A stretch of DNA of 64,000 nt, taken from assembly GCA_037501455.1 (NCBI GenBank), contig CM074864.1, positions 23,058,001 to 23,122,000 of the forward strand, read 5' to 3'. The translations under genes were made by a program, and so were the position numbers. The DNA comes from Lantana camara (Eukaryota > Streptophyta > Magnoliopsida > Lamiales > Verbenaceae). The notes beneath the pieces were generated by a model. It saw nothing but the letters and a program-made list of their open reading frames with translations, was not told the DNA's origin and made no database searches. Of this stretch, positions 31,969 to 44,893 are shown one piece after another (position 1 is the first letter of the stretch; each line of letters opens with the position of its first letter).

Positions 31969-34189
31969 CTCATACGACCTCCGATTGACCTAATTTTTGA
32001 ACCCACGGAAACCTGTTGAAGTCTAGAACATTCTCCAATTTGAATCACTTTAATATCTTTTCTCATTTGTGAGTTATGATCGTTTGAAAATTGTGTCGCC
32101 ACTTCGTCAGAACACTGCACTCACCCAACTTCTGACCCTCGCCATTTTCAAATCGTTTTGAACCACGACTCGGGCCATATATCATTTGAAAGATCTGTTT
32201 GTCTAGTTTTATATCCAACAAAAAAAACCGAATTCCAACTTCTAGAACTCAAGATATGTTCAATTCTTTACAGCTTATACATTCCCGAAAACTATCAGCT
32301 CTCACCAAAAGCTTGCTCAATCCATTTTCTTATTTTTTGTTCCACTCTATTGGACTCTGTATGTGACTTGAATGAATTTTATGCTTGATTAATTGATAAT
32401 ATGTGTTATATTTTGATATGATTATGGATTTTATGTCATGAATCCAATATGTTAACGTGACTTGAATGCATGAATGTTTAAATGACATGTTTGAAGATTT
32501 CTTGTGTCCTTTGCCTCTCTTATGTATTTTAAACTCATGAATGCTTATGATATGTTGTGATATGTTGTAATATGTATATTATAATTATGGTTTGAAGATT
32601 ATGGCTCGATTTGATACAGTTCATGAAAGATATGGAACATATGAACTTCAAACCTTCATGTATTGATTGAAATTGAATGAATTACTTGATTATATGACCT
32701 CATAACATGATTCTTGTTTTTATGCATCTCATATCATGTACATAACATGTCGCGCGTCTATGTGGTTTCATATTGAGGCAATTCTCACGGGTACACATTA
32801 TTCCTTCTCTTGTACAGTTCATTTCCAGGGAGGAGACTTCCGAATTGAATAGGCACCCGCACTACTCATGTCTCTTGTCTCGTGGTATTCCAGGTGAGGG
32901 TGTTTTCTTTCTAGTTACGTATTGAACCCTACAACCTTATGTGACAAGTTTTGGCCAAAAACCTAATGTATATCTATATATTGTTTTCAAATGGAGTCAT
33001 CAAGTAAATCTTTTCTCAAGGATTATGAAATGTATTTATTATGTTATAAATGTATTATGTTTCTCATGAATTGAATGTTTTGGCGAGAGCATGTATTGAA
33101 CACGGGCCCAAGGACTTAGTGTATGTGGCTATCCAGGGAGGCATCGGGCCGACGGTGATCTCGTGCATTAGTCCCACATTGATTATGGCGAAATGGACCT
33201 CTTCAGGAGTTTTGATGAGGAAACGCTAACTGGGCTTTTGAGGGTTCGTGAACCTCACTAGCCACCATGCATGAGGTGGCCGGGTCTTGCAAACCCGTCC
33301 ACCACCCGGAGGAAGAAGGTTAGGATTTATTTTCATGTTAATGATTAAGTTATTATTGTTAGGCACCGTGCGGGAAGGCCGGGACACGGATTGGCCAAAC
33401 GATTATGGCTCATGTTATATGGCTTGCATGTATTATGATGTATTACATGATCGCATATTCAAAATATTAATTATATGTATCGTACACGGTCGGAGATTGG
33501 TTGGAGATTATGCACGCTCACTCGCCGAGCCTTAATGTTTATTCATAAATTATGAACTTAATGAATTTAATATGATTAGTCATAAAGTCTGAGCATTGCT
33601 TAGTTATTCTCTTGTTCTCTGGGGAACTAATTTTAAATAAAACTTTGCTCGGGATTTATGACTTGCATGTGCCTATTTCTATATATATGTATCGCTCCTG
33701 CTCACTCAGTCTTCTAGAGAATGACCCCTCTTTCCCGCTTTTCGAGATTCTTGCAAGTTTTGCTAGGCGGAAGTGGAGTCATAGCATTCTTGGTTGAGTC
33801 ACACTTGTACACTTGAGTCACATTTTACATCATTAGGATTTAATTGTAATTCTTTTATGTATTAAGGCCTGTGTGCTAATTATAATTCTTGATTATGGGT
33901 TCGGGACAGGTTGCATGCCTAGTTGAACCCGTTGTTATGATGCATGTTGGAACTTAATTATGTTATGAAATGTTTTAAGCTTTGAGCTATTATTGGTAAT
34001 TTATGATTGGTATTGTTGATTCCAAACTATGTTTTGGCATTATGATTTATTTGGTATCGGGTTAGCTTCCGCCTAGCTAGGATATCTTTTGTTTTGTCTC
34101 CCGTTCGCTATGAGTCTGGTTCATGCTTGGATTATTCATTTTAAGTGTGGACTAGACTTGTAGTGCGGGGGATGTAGCGCCTATCGTCC

Positions 34190-34194
34190 CGGGT
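34190..34194. repeat. Target-site duplication of E6, left copy (CGGGT)
   Basis: Repeated at 44798-44802. It lies within the last 11 bp of the E5 LTR. Confidence 0.9.
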
Positions 34195-37127
34195 TGTAGC
34201 ACCCGAGCGCAAGGCACTACATCCCCCGTACCATGACCCGGCCCGTGTATGAAATGTATTTCCATACATGTACCAAATCATAGCGAACGGGGACACACAC
34301 ACTGCTAAGCCAGGCGGGACTAGCCTATCACTTAAACCCCAATAACCACTACAATCAGAGTAGCAGAGTAACAGAAAAACGGAAGCAATAAATCATATAT
34401 CATAGATTGAGCTATATGCTCTAGGTACCAACAGTTATTCCATATATTGAGCTCTATGCTCTAAGTACCAACATTTAAGTTCACGAGAGTTAAATTCCAA
34501 AACAAGTACGCTCCAAATCATAAACAATATTCATATGCCATCACGGCCCAAAATAACATTCACATACAATAATTAAAAGTACGAATATGCAAGTGTAACA
34601 TCAAATACAGAGCTAGAGACGAATGCAAGACCTACGACTCGTATTCCCGCCTAGCTCCCTCAACACCTGCACAAAACAACTGAAAACCAAACGGGTTCAG
34701 TCCAAAAGGGACTGGTGGGTATAAAACAGGGCATAAATAATATATATGACGATAATTAAACAATCACATGCAAGCTATAATCCCAAGTGAGGTTTTAAAG
34801 AATTTCCCCAAGTGGGTGAATAACAATCATCAAAAGGGATTATAACGAATCATTAACATTAGGTCATATATGGCCCGGCGAGGGGGCGTGCATTATCTCC
34901 AACCAACTCCTCGTGTAATTCATTTAAACATTCATTCATTCATTCTGTTCATGCAATCATTCTTTCGTGCACATTCAATAACATTTACACCTTCTTGCTC
35001 CAGTTTTGGTGACGGGTTTGCAAGACCCGACCACCCATTCATTGACCAAAAGGGGAACATGACTCCCCAGATGGCACTCAGCGTCCATTCCTCGCTAACT
35101 CCTAACGAGGTCCGGTTACGCCGTTAATTGGTGGAACTAATGTGAGGGATCACCGTCGGCCCATGCCTCCCCGGATAGCCACTCACACTAAGTCCCTGGG
35201 CCCCATTCGTGCATAACATTCATTCTTTCTTTTCTCGCCAAAACATTTGGTATGATTTATGAAATACGGGCTTTACGTTGCAAACATTTACTCCTTGAAA
35301 AGGACTCTATATATATATATACATTTTGGTCGAAAAATTTCACATTAAAGGTATTTATAGGGTTATATAGCTAAATAGAAGAGAAACCCACCTCGAACGG
35401 CAAAAGAAGAACACACGAGCCTCACTAACCGGCCTCCTCTCCAAAGGAATCAAAATCTGTGCAAGATAGGTGAAGTGAGACTTAAATGACCAAACAAGAC
35501 GCTCGGCAATGCCATGGTTATGATATGAACACATAAAACAAATATAACGGACATGTTCATGTGCACTATTAATGTTAGAAGGCTTATAACCGTTCATAAC
35601 TTTCATACTTGCATTTATATAACAATCATAAACATAGCTTAATTGGAGTCACGATCAATATAATCCACAAATACGAGCAACGCATGTAAATCAAGCAAGA
35701 AAAGAGACTTCCCAAGGCTGCCATTTCAAATGACATGGTAGTGTTGAGTTTCAAAGGGAAATGGACATGGCTGTGTCCGAGGTTTAAAAATCAAAAAATT
35801 CGAAGTCGAGGGCTTGACACGGCCGTGTTGAGTTTTCAAAGGATTTGGACATGATCGTGTCCGAGGTTAAAATCAGAAAAAACAAAGTCGAGAGCCCAAC
35901 ACGGCCGTGTCCATTTTCAGTTCAAAGCTGACACGGCCGTGTCAGCTCATCGTTTTGAAAGAAATAACAGAGCATCAGCTCTGTTACGCGAGGGAAAAGC
36001 TTTGAAAAACAGGGCAGCCACCAAGAAGCTCTTAACCACACTTAGGCATGCTTTCAAGTCACAAAACTCATGTAAATTATGAAATTCATTCATATGGATA
36101 TCAATTCAAGCTCAAAGTTGGCAAAAGATCAATTAATATCAAGCTTTCAATCATGGAAACTTCAAGCTTCATCAATGGCATAACATGCTCTAGTCATCAA
36201 ACCTTAAATTTAAACATGTAAGAATGATAGAAAGTTTACAAGAATCATTTATCAAGCATCAAATCTTAACTCAAGCCATGAGAACCAATGATCAAACCAA
36301 ACCCTGAATTCATGCTCTTGTCCAACCCATAATAATTCTCCACTCATGCCAAACTAAACATAGATGAAGAGATAGAGGAGGAGATGGAGATTACAAATCC
36401 TAACTCACCTTGAAAAAAGATCGGATGGAAGCTAGACTTGAGCTCAAGTTTGGTTAATCCAAAATGGAGGGTTTCTTAAGAGTGCTTCCTTGCTCCTTGC
36501 CTTGGTTGCTTTGATCGATAAAAATTGGAAGAAAAGGGATAGAAATGCTGATATCTAGTAGAGAAATGGGTAGGATACGGGTTGGTCCAAGTCCGATTCG
36601 TTTAAGAAAAGGTTCAAACAAGTTATAAGGTCGAGGTTATGAAACGGTTCATTGTCGAAGGTTCAAATGATACCGAAAAGATACAAGGTCAAGTTCAAAG
36701 GATAGGTAACGTCGAAACAAGTTCAACGCCGGTTACGGATCTCGATTTCGAGGTCCGGAGCTCAAGATATCGCTAAAACCGTTCAGGGTTGCCTATTATA
36801 CAAATAGGTCCCTCAACTTTCAAAAAGTGGCAATTAAGCCCAAACTCAATTTCCAATTGAGTCCAAAACATTCAAATACATTACAATCAAGCCCACGGAT
36901 TACACGGAACACGTAATTTCACTCAATTAACACCACATTCATGAAATTTACATTTTCACAAATCCGATCACATATTCATAACTCATATAGACAATTATAA
37001 GAAATTATAAACAAATAAATCAAATTATAAACAAATTCAATTAACAATTCAAAATATAAAATCGTATAATTAAATGTAAATACACACGTAACACTTACCT
37101 GCACGCGTAAAAACTCGGGGCGTCACA
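34195..37127 (-). repeat. E6 3' LTR (2933 bp)
   Basis: Plus-strand boundaries are TGTAGCACCCGAG and GGGGCGTCACA. Its palindromes (35733-35945) are more decayed than in the right copy. A donor-like site (minus strand TTCAAG/GTGAGT) is near 36408. Confidence 0.92.
35733..35945. repeat. ACACGGCCGTGT-type palindromes, E6 left LTR (decayed)
   Basis: Six positions: ACATGGTAGTGTT, GGACATGGCTGTGTCC, GACACGGCCGTGTTG, GGACATGATCGTGTCC, ACACGGCCGTGTCC and GACACGGCCGTGTC. Most changes from the consensus are C-to-T or G-to-A. Next to it, TAACAGAGC-N4-GCTCTGTTA (about 35967-35988) is a further inverted repeat that includes the GCTCTGTT anchor. Confidence 0.87.
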
Positions 37128-37128
37128 A

Positions 37129-37143
37129 CCTCTCCCCCTTAAA
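37129..37143 (-). other. E6 polypurine tract
   Basis: Minus strand TTTAAGGGGGAGAGG adjoins the 3' LTR boundary at 37127. Confidence 0.85.
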
Positions 37144-37160
37144 AGAATCTGTCCTCGGAT

Positions 37161-40100
37161 TCATTTATCGTCCGGAAACAATTCGGGATGAAATCTTTTC
37201 ATCTTCTCCTCCGTCTCCCACGTAGCCTTCTCCAACTTGTCACTTCTTCATAAAACTTTAACTAGTGGGATTTGCCGGTTTCTTAATTCTTGAAATTTTC
37301 GATCCAAAATTCTAACCGGTTTCTGAACGAAGGTAAGGTTAGGCTCAAGTTCCACTTCTTCAACGGTTAAGATCTCGGATTCATCCGGATAATATTTCCT
37401 AAGCTGAGAAACATGGAATACATTATGAATTCCTGTCAAACTTGGGGGTAGGTCCAAACGGTAGGCTGTGTCTCCAATTCTCTATAGAATCTCATACGGT
37501 CCCAAATATCGGGGATTTAGCTTTCCTCCCTTTCCAATTCGGGTGAATCCTTTTCGAGGCGAAGCTTTCAGAAACACTCTATCCCCAACTTCAAACTCAA
37601 GATCCTTCCTTCTTTTATCTGCATAGCTTTTCTGTCGATCCTGTGCTGCTTTCATCCGTTGTCTGATTATTTGGATCTTATCAATTGCTTCCTGCACGGC
37701 CTTAGAGGGTTTTTCTTTATTTTCCCCTCGTTTCACACCTTCTTGCTTCGTCCAATTCCATTCTTCTAAATCAAAGAACAACGGTGATCTGCATTTTCGT
37801 CCGTAGAGAGCTTCATATGGAGCCATTTCTATTGATGCTTGAAAACTGTTATTATAGGCGAACTCAATCAAAGGCAATTGCTCGTTCCAGGAACTCGAAA
37901 AATCCAATGCACATGCTCTCAACATATCCTCCAAATATTTGATTAATCTCTCGGATTGCCCGTTCGTCTGAGGATGGAAAGCTGTGCTGAATTGAAGCCT
38001 CGTGCCCAGATTCCTTTGCAATTCTTGCCAAAATCTAGAAGTAAACCTCGGATCCCGATCTGATACAATACTAACCGGTATACCATGAAGTCGCACGATT
38101 TCATCAACATATTTCTTAGCCAATTTATTCACCTTATCCGACATCCGTATAGCAAGAAAATGCGCTGACTTCGTCAATCGATCCACTATCACCCAGATTC
38201 CATCCAAACCACCTTTCACTCGTGGAAGACCCATAACGAAATCCATCGCCACTTGCTTCCATTTCCATTCCGGAATAGGTAACGGTTGAAGTAACCCCGA
38301 TGGTTTCTGATGTTCTGCTTTCACAACTTGGCAAGTCAAACAATGCCTCACGAAATTGATCACATCCCGCTTAAGTCCATTCCACCAATAAAATTTCTTT
38401 AAATCCTTGTACATCTTATTTCCCCCGGGATGTATCGAATACCCTGATCGATGAGCTTCTTCCAATATCAACCGCTTCAATTCTTCCGGAACCACAACTC
38501 TGTTCTTAAACCTAAAAAGCCCGGTGTCATCAAATCCGAACGAACTCTCTGAATCATTTCTAGCTTTCTGCACTAACCTCTGAACCTCGGAATCCACCCT
38601 TTGCTCTTCAAACAATCTCTGCTGAAGGTCCGGTTGAACCGTAATACTCTGAATACTAGCTCTCAGCTTGAAAGACTCAGATTCTTCTTCAACTTCCACT
38701 TTCACACTAGACACACTAGCCTTCCTGCTAAGTGCATCCGCGACCACATTAGCTTTTCCGGGATGGTATATTATCGTACACTCATAGTCCGCTAACATCT
38801 CCATCCAACGCCTCTGTCTCTTGTTTAATTCCTTCCGAGAGAACAAATACTGAAGACTCTTGTGGTCGGAAAAGATCTCAAAAGAAACTCCATAAAGACA
38901 GTGTCTCCATTTTCCCAAAGCGAACACCACTGCAGCAAGCTCAAGATCGTGAGTGGGATAATTCTGTTCATGATCCTTTAATTTTCTCGAGGCATAAGCT
39001 ATCACCTTACCCTTCTGCATCAAAACATATCCCAACCCTTCTTTCAAGGCGTCCATATAAACCATGTATCCTTCAGTGCCCTCGGGAAGTGCTAATACTG
39101 GTGCAGTGGTTAATTTTTCCTTCAAGAGTTGAAAACTCGCTTCACATGCCTCATCCCACTCAAATTTTGCTTCCTTCTTAGTTAACCGAGTTAAAGGACC
39201 GACTATCTTTGAAAAATCTTTCACAAACCGTCGGTCATAACCTGCCAAACCCAAGAAACTTCTTACCTCGGAAGCATTCTTCGGACTCTGCCATTGAGTA
39301 AATGTCTTGATCTTTGAAGGATCAACTTCCAAACCCTTACTCGAAATAATATGACCTAGAAAAGCAACCCGGTCGATCCAAAACTCGCACTTACTAAACT
39401 TTGCATATAACCGGTGCTCTCTTAACGTCTCTCATACCAATTTGAGATGCTTAGCATGATCCTCCGGAGTCTTTGAATACACAAGAATATCATCAATGAA
39501 GATTACGACGAATTTATCCAAGTAAGGCCGAAAAATCCGATGCATCATATCCATAAATGCTGCAGGGGCATTTGTCAAACCAAAAGGCATCACTACGAAC
39601 TCGTAATGTCCATACCGGGTGTTGAATCCTGTCTTTGGTACATCCTCTTCCCAGATTTTCAGTTGGTAGTAACCTTGCCTTAAATCCAATTTCGAATAGA
39701 TTCCCGAACCTTGCAGCATATCAAATAAATCCTCGATGTGGGGCAACGGGTACTTATTCTTGATAGTCATCCGATTAAGCTCCCGGTAATCTATACACAT
39801 TCTCAACGACCCATCTTTCTTCTTGACAAAGAGAACCGGAGCACCCCACGGAGATGAACTCGGTCGAATATAACCAATCTTGAGTAATTCCTCCAACTGA
39901 ACCTTCAACTCTTTCAACTCCGCCGGAGCCATTCTATAAGGGGTCTTGGAATAAGGTTCTGATCCCGGATATAGATCAACAACAAATTCAATCTCCCGAT
40001 CCGGTGGTAGAGAACCCAAATTCTCTGGAAATACGTCGGGATATTCCTTTACCACAGCTGTCTCCTCAAAACTTGATTGATCCTTGGGTTTATTAAGGAG

Positions 40101-41644
40101 ATAGGCTATAAATCCCGTGGCTCCATCCTTCACCAATTTACGGGCTTCCATAAACGACAATAGAGGTATATTCTTCGACCCAACTTCGCCAATCAACTCA
40201 TCACCTAGTTTTATCTTCTTCTTAAAACAATCCACTTCAGCCAAGTGCCGATACAACCAATCCATCCCGAAGATTACCCCATACTTCTTCATAGACATCA
40301 CGATGAAATCTGCCGGATAATCTTTCCCTTCTATCAACACCGAACAACCCCTAACAACCCGATCTGTCTGCAAACTACCTCCAAGAGGCGAACTCACAAA
40401 ATAACAAGAATTTGAACAAGTAACAGATAAGCACAGAGGGGCACATAAATCAGAAGAAATAAAAGAATGAGTGGCACCAGGATCGAATAATGCGTGAATG
40501 TTCGTGTTATGAATGCAAACGGTACCTTCCACCACAGCGTTTGGATCAGCTTCAACTTTCTGCTCCTCACCCTCAAGGGCATAAGCTCGTGCATGAACCA
40601 TCGGTCTTGGAGCTCCAGCTTGATACCCTGGTGTCTTTTCCGGGCATGAGAAAGCCGTATGATCCCCCTTTCCACATATCAACAACCTCAATCTCTTTCG
40701 GTAATTATTATAAGAATGGGTTGGCCATCCACAATAAGTACACGAAGGCTGATCATTGCGAGATCCCTTAGGAACCGGTGTAGCCTGAGATGGTCGTGGA
40801 ATGGGTACAATCTGACCTCCAATTCTCGGCTTCTTGAAAGGTCCTTTTGGTGGTGGAGTTGATAAAGTCATCGGCCTCTTCCCTTTATTGAATCCCCAGC
40901 CAGATCCTGACCCTTGTCCCTGGCGATAAGCTGGCCTCCTAGCATTTATAGAATCCTCAACCTTTAAGGCTTTCGAAGTAGCCTTCGCCCAAGTACTCGT
41001 GTTAACCGCCTCAAGAGCTACCTGGATGTCTGGTCGAAGTCCCTGATTAAACTGCATAGCCTTGTGAAAGTCATCACCTGCTATGTTAGGGGCATAACGA
41101 GACAATCTCTCATAATCCGAAATGTACTCGGCCACAGCGATCCCAGCTTCAATTCGGTGAATTCCCTCAATCTTCGAGTACGGGAGGAGGGAGGGATGAA
41201 CTTATTCTTGAATTCCCGTGTAAATACTTCCCAATTAATCTCTTCTCCAGCTGCTTCCAATACGATCAGTGTGCTTTCCCACCAAGAGTAGGCTTCTCCT
41301 TGTATCAAAGTAAGAGTGCATCGAGCCTTCTCTCGGGACTCACATGGTATAAGCTCCCAGATCCTCTCGACTTCCTTCAACCATATTTCCACCTGCGCAT
41401 CATTTCCCTTGAAGAACTTGGGAGGTCTTTGGTTCTGAAACTCCCTAAGTAGAACTGAAATAGGTATCTCTTGTGGTACCGTAGGTGCAGGTGGTACATA
41501 ATCTCGAAGCCTCTGGTCTATAATGTTGATAACTGAATTAACAAAGGCCTCTGCTGGTGGTGGTTGTGGAAGTGGAGGTGTAGGAGTACGATTTCGATGA
41601 TGATGTCGTCCGGGAGATCGATCACGGTGTCTACGAGGAGGCAT
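37161..41644 (-). pseudogene. E6 Gag-Pol polyprotein pseudogene
   Basis: The reading frame starts at MPPRR (41642-41644) and runs to a stop at 37161, about 1494 codons, just before the polypurine tract. Lesions: a frameshift in gag between about 41081 and 41140, and stops at 39432-39434 (TGA, after reverse transcriptase), 37482-37484 (TAG, in the GPY/F module) and 37248-37250 (TGA, in the chromodomain). Downstream segments all lie in one frame. Recognisable: Gag core; a zinc knuckle [14 protein letters not shown] with the last Cys replaced by Tyr; a second knuckle lacking its first Cys; protease DPGAT; FIDD of reverse transcriptase; RNase H; integrase HHCC and the D, D-35-E triad; and a chromodomain-like end. 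It is the same lineage as E2 but a distinct family. Confidence 0.92.
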
Positions 41645-41774
41645 CCTGTCAATAAATACTGAAATGCGTGCTAGGCTTAGCTCATGCATGATAATGCAAT
41701 TAATTCAACCAAAATCCAAAATTTGAATCAATCAAGCACAAAAGAGATGTATATGCAACACATTGTCAAGTAGT

Positions 41775-41793
41775 TCCTAAGCCGAACGACCTA
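41775..41793 (-). promoter_or_regulatory. Conserved post-PBS box in E6
   Basis: Minus strand TAGGTCGTTCGGCTTAGGA, identical to the E0 version and one base from E2. It lies about 42 nt after the primer-binding site. Confidence 0.52.
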
Positions 41794-41834
41794 GACAAAC
41801 TCACATGACACGAGAGCCCGGGTTTCGCAACCCT

Positions 41835-41848
41835 AAGCTCTGATACCA
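41835..41848 (-). other. E6 primer-binding site
   Basis: Minus strand TGGTATCAGAGCTT, 8 nt from the LTR boundary at 41857. Confidence 0.88.
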
Positions 41849-41856
41849 CTTAAGGA

Positions 41857-44797
41857 TGCAGCACCCGAGCGCAAGACACTACATCCCCCGCACCATGACC
41901 CGACCCGTGTAAGAAATGGATTTCCATACACGTACCAAATCATAGCGAACGGGGACACACACACTGCTAAGCCAGGCGGGACTAGCCTATCACTTAAACC
42001 CCAATAACCACAACAATAAGAGTAGCAGAGTAACAGAAAAGCAGAAGCAATAAATCAAATATCATAGATTGAGCTATATGCTCTAGGTACCAACAGTTAT
42101 TCTATATATTGAGCTCTATGCTCTAAGTACCAACATTTAAGTTCACGGGAGTTAAATTCCAATACAAGTACGCTCCAAATCATAAACAACATTCATATGC
42201 CATCACGGCCCAAAATAACATTCACATACAATAATTAAAAGTACGAATATGCAAGTGTAACATCAAAATACAGAGCTAGAGACGAATGCAAGACCTACGA
42301 CTCGTATTCCCGCCTAGCTCCCTCAACACCTGCACAAAACAACTAAAAACCAAACGGGTTCAGTCCAAAAGGGACTGGTGGGTATAAAACAGGGCATAAA
42401 TAATATATATGATGATAATTAAATAATCACATGCAAGCTATAATCCCAAGTGAGGTTTTAAAGAATTTCCCCAAGTGGGTGAATAACAATCATCAAAAGG
42501 GATTATAACGAATCATTAACATTAGGTCATATATGGCCCGACGAGTGGGCGTGCATTATCTCCAACCAACTCCTCATGTAATTCATTTAAACATTCATTC
42601 ATTCATTCTGTTCATGCAATCATTCTTTCGTGCACATTCAATAACATTTACACCTTTTTCCTCCGGTTTTGGTGACGGGTTTGCAAGACCCGACCACCCA
42701 TTCATTGACCAAAAGGGGAACATGACTCCCCAGATGGCACTCAGCGTCCATTCCTCGCTAACTCCTAACGAGGTCCGGTTACGCCGTTAATTAGTGGAAC
42801 TAATGTGAGGGATCACCGTCGGCCCATGCCTCCCCGGATAGCCACTCACACTAAGTCCCTGGGCCCCATTCGTGCATAACATTCATTCTTTCTTTTCTCG
42901 CCAAAATATTTGGTAGGATTTATAGAATAAGGGTTTTACGTTGCAAACATTTGCTCCTTGAAAAGGACTCTATATATATATATACATTTTGGTCGAAAAA
43001 TTTCACATTAAAAGTATTTATAGGGTCATATAGCTAAATAGAAGAGAAACCCACCTCGAACGGCAAAAGAAGAACACACGAGCCTCACTGACCGGCCTCG
43101 TCTCCAAAGGAATCAAAATCTATGCAAGACAGGTGAAGTGAGACTCAAATGACCAAACAAGACGCTCGGCAATGCCATGGTTATGATATGAACGCATAAA
43201 ACAAATATAACGGACATGTTCATGTGCACTATTAATGTTAGAAGGCATATAACCGTTCATAACTTTCATACTTGCATTTATATAACAATCATAAACATAG
43301 CTTAATTGGAGTCACGATCAATATAATCCACAAATACGAGCAATGCATGTAAATCAAGCAAGAAAAGAGACTTCCCAAGGCTGCCATTTCAAATGATACG
43401 GTCGTGTTGAGTTTCAAAGGGAAATGGACACGGCCGTGTCCGAGGTTTAAAAATCAGAAAATTCGACATCGAGGGCTTGACACGGCCGTGTTGAGTTTTC
43501 AAAGGATTTGGACACGGCTGTGTCCGAGGTTAAAATCAGAAAAAACAAAGTCGAGAGCCCAACACGACCGTGTCCATTTTCAGTTCAAAGCTGACACGGC
43601 CGTGTCAGCTCATCGTTTTGAAAGAAATAACAGAGCATCAGCTCTGTTACGCGAGGGAAAAGCTTTGAAAAACAGGGCAGCCACCAAGAAGCTCTCAACC
43701 CACACTTAGCCACCAAGAAGCTCTCAAGTCACAAAACTCATGCAAATTATGAAATTCATTCATATGGATATCAATTCAAGCTCAAAGTTGGCAAAAGATC
43801 AATTAATATCAAGCTTTCAATCATGGAAACTTCAAGCTTCATCAATGGCATAACATGCTCTAGTCATCAAACCTTAAATTTAAACATGTAAGAATGATAG
43901 AAAGCTTACAAGAATCATTTATCAAGCATCAAATCTTAACTCAAGCCATGAGAACCAATAATCAAACCAAACCCTCAATTCATGCTCTTGTCCAACCCAT
44001 AATAATTCTCCACTCATGCCAAGCTAAACATAGATGAAGAGATAGAGGAGGAGATGGAGATTACAAATCCTAACTCACCTTGAAAAAAGATCGGATGGAA
44101 GCTAGACTTGAGCTCAAGTTTGGTTAATCCAAAATGGAGGGTTTCTTGAGAGTGCTTCCTTGCTCCTTGCCTTGGTTGCTTTGATCGATCAAAATGGGAA
44201 GAAAAGGGATAAGAATGCTGATATCTAGTAGAGAAATGGGTAGGATACGGGTTGGTCCAAGTCTGGTTCGTTTAAGAAAAGGTTCAAACAAGTTATAAGG
44301 TCGAGGTTTTGAAACGGTTCGTTTTCGAAGGTTCAAATGATACCGAAAAGATACAAGGTTAAGTTCAAAGGATAGGTAACGTCAAAACAAGTTCAACGCA
44401 GGTTAAGGATCTCGATTTCGAGGTCCGGAGCTCATGATATCGCTAAAACCGTTCAGGGTTGCCTATTATACAAATAGGTCCCTCAACTTTCAAAAAGTGG
44501 TAATTAAGCCCAAACTCAATTTCCAATTGAGTCCAAAACATTCAAATACATTACAATCAAGCCCACGAATTACACGGAGCACGTAATTTCACTCAATTAA
44601 CACCACATTCACGAAATTCACATTTTTACAAATCCGATCACATATTCATAACTCATATAGACAATTATAAGAAATTTTAAACAAATAAATCAAATTATAA
44701 AAAAATTCAATTAACAATTCAAAATATAAAATCATATAATTAAATGTAAATACGCACGTAACACTTACCTGCACGCGTGAAAACTCGGGGCGTCACA
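41857..44797 (-). repeat. E6 5' LTR (2941 bp)
   Basis: Plus-strand boundaries are TGCAGCACCCGAG and GGGGCGTCACA. It is collinear with 34195-37127. It has a short local duplication of CCACCAAGAAGCTCTCAA near 43681-43727 that the other copy lacks. Confidence 0.92.
43395..43609. repeat. ACACGGCCGTGT-type palindromes, E6 right LTR
   Basis: Six positions: ATACGGTCGTGTT, GGACACGGCCGTGTCC, GACACGGCCGTGTTG, GGACACGGCTGTGTCC, ACACGACCGTGTCC and GACACGGCCGTGTC. Better preserved than the left LTR copy. The inverted repeat TAACAGAGC-N4-GCTCTGTTA follows on the plus strand. Confidence 0.88.
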
Positions 44798-44802
44798 CGG
44801 GT
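44798..44802. repeat. Target-site duplication of E6, right copy (CGGGT)
   Basis: Matches 34190-34194. Confidence 0.9.
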
Positions 44803-44808
44803 GCTACA
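44803..44808 (+). repeat. E5 5' LTR, last six bases
   Basis: GCTACA completes the CGGGTGCTACA terminus of the E5 LTR after the E6 insertion. The primer-binding site follows at 44817. Confidence 0.85.
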
Positions 44809-44816
44809 TCCTTATG

Positions 44817-44830
44817 TGGTATCAGAGCCC
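44817..44830 (+). other. E5 primer-binding site
   Basis: TGGTATCAGAGCCC, 8 nt after the LTR end. Confidence 0.87.
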
Positions 44831-44874
44831 TAGGTTGCAAAACCGGGGTTTCTTGTGTCATGTCATGTCAACTG

Positions 44875-44893
44875 TAGGTCGAACAGCTTAGGA
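44875..44893 (+). promoter_or_regulatory. Conserved post-PBS box in E5
   Basis: TAGGTCGAACAGCTTAGGA, a diverged version of the box. The flanks TAGGTCG and CTTAGGA are kept and the centre varies. Confidence 0.48.

Larger units (their letters stand above)
30787..34194 (+). repeat. E5 5' LTR, main piece
   Basis: It starts TGTAACGCCCCGATTTC and ends at CGGGT, where E6 is inserted. The final bases lie at 44803-44808. Contents: a pyrimidine-rich leader near 31200-31430, a donor-like CAAG/GTATA near 31434, a TA microsatellite, CCCGGG palindromes, an acceptor-like TTTCCAG/GG near 32828, a donor-like CCAG/GTGAGG near 32891, an AGTCTTCTAGAGA inverted repeat near 33710, and the CCCGTTCGCTATG and GTGCGGGGGATGTAG motifs. 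Confidence 0.85.
34195..44797 (-). mobile_element. E6: minus-strand Ty3/gypsy chromovirus, full-length but inactive
   Basis: A 10603-bp element in reverse orientation, TSD CGGGT. Its 5' LTR is on the right (41857-44797) and its 3' LTR on the left (34195-37127). Primer-binding site, polypurine tract and gag-pol are all in order, but the polyprotein frame is broken four times. The LTRs differ at many sites by eye, so it is clearly older than E2. It interrupts the E5 5' LTR 11 bp before its end. Confidence 0.93.

Noticed and set aside
43404..43709. A 101-codon frame across the E6 LTR palindromes
   Set aside because: It is a translation of the repeated ACACGGCCGTGT segments and is not kept in the other LTR.
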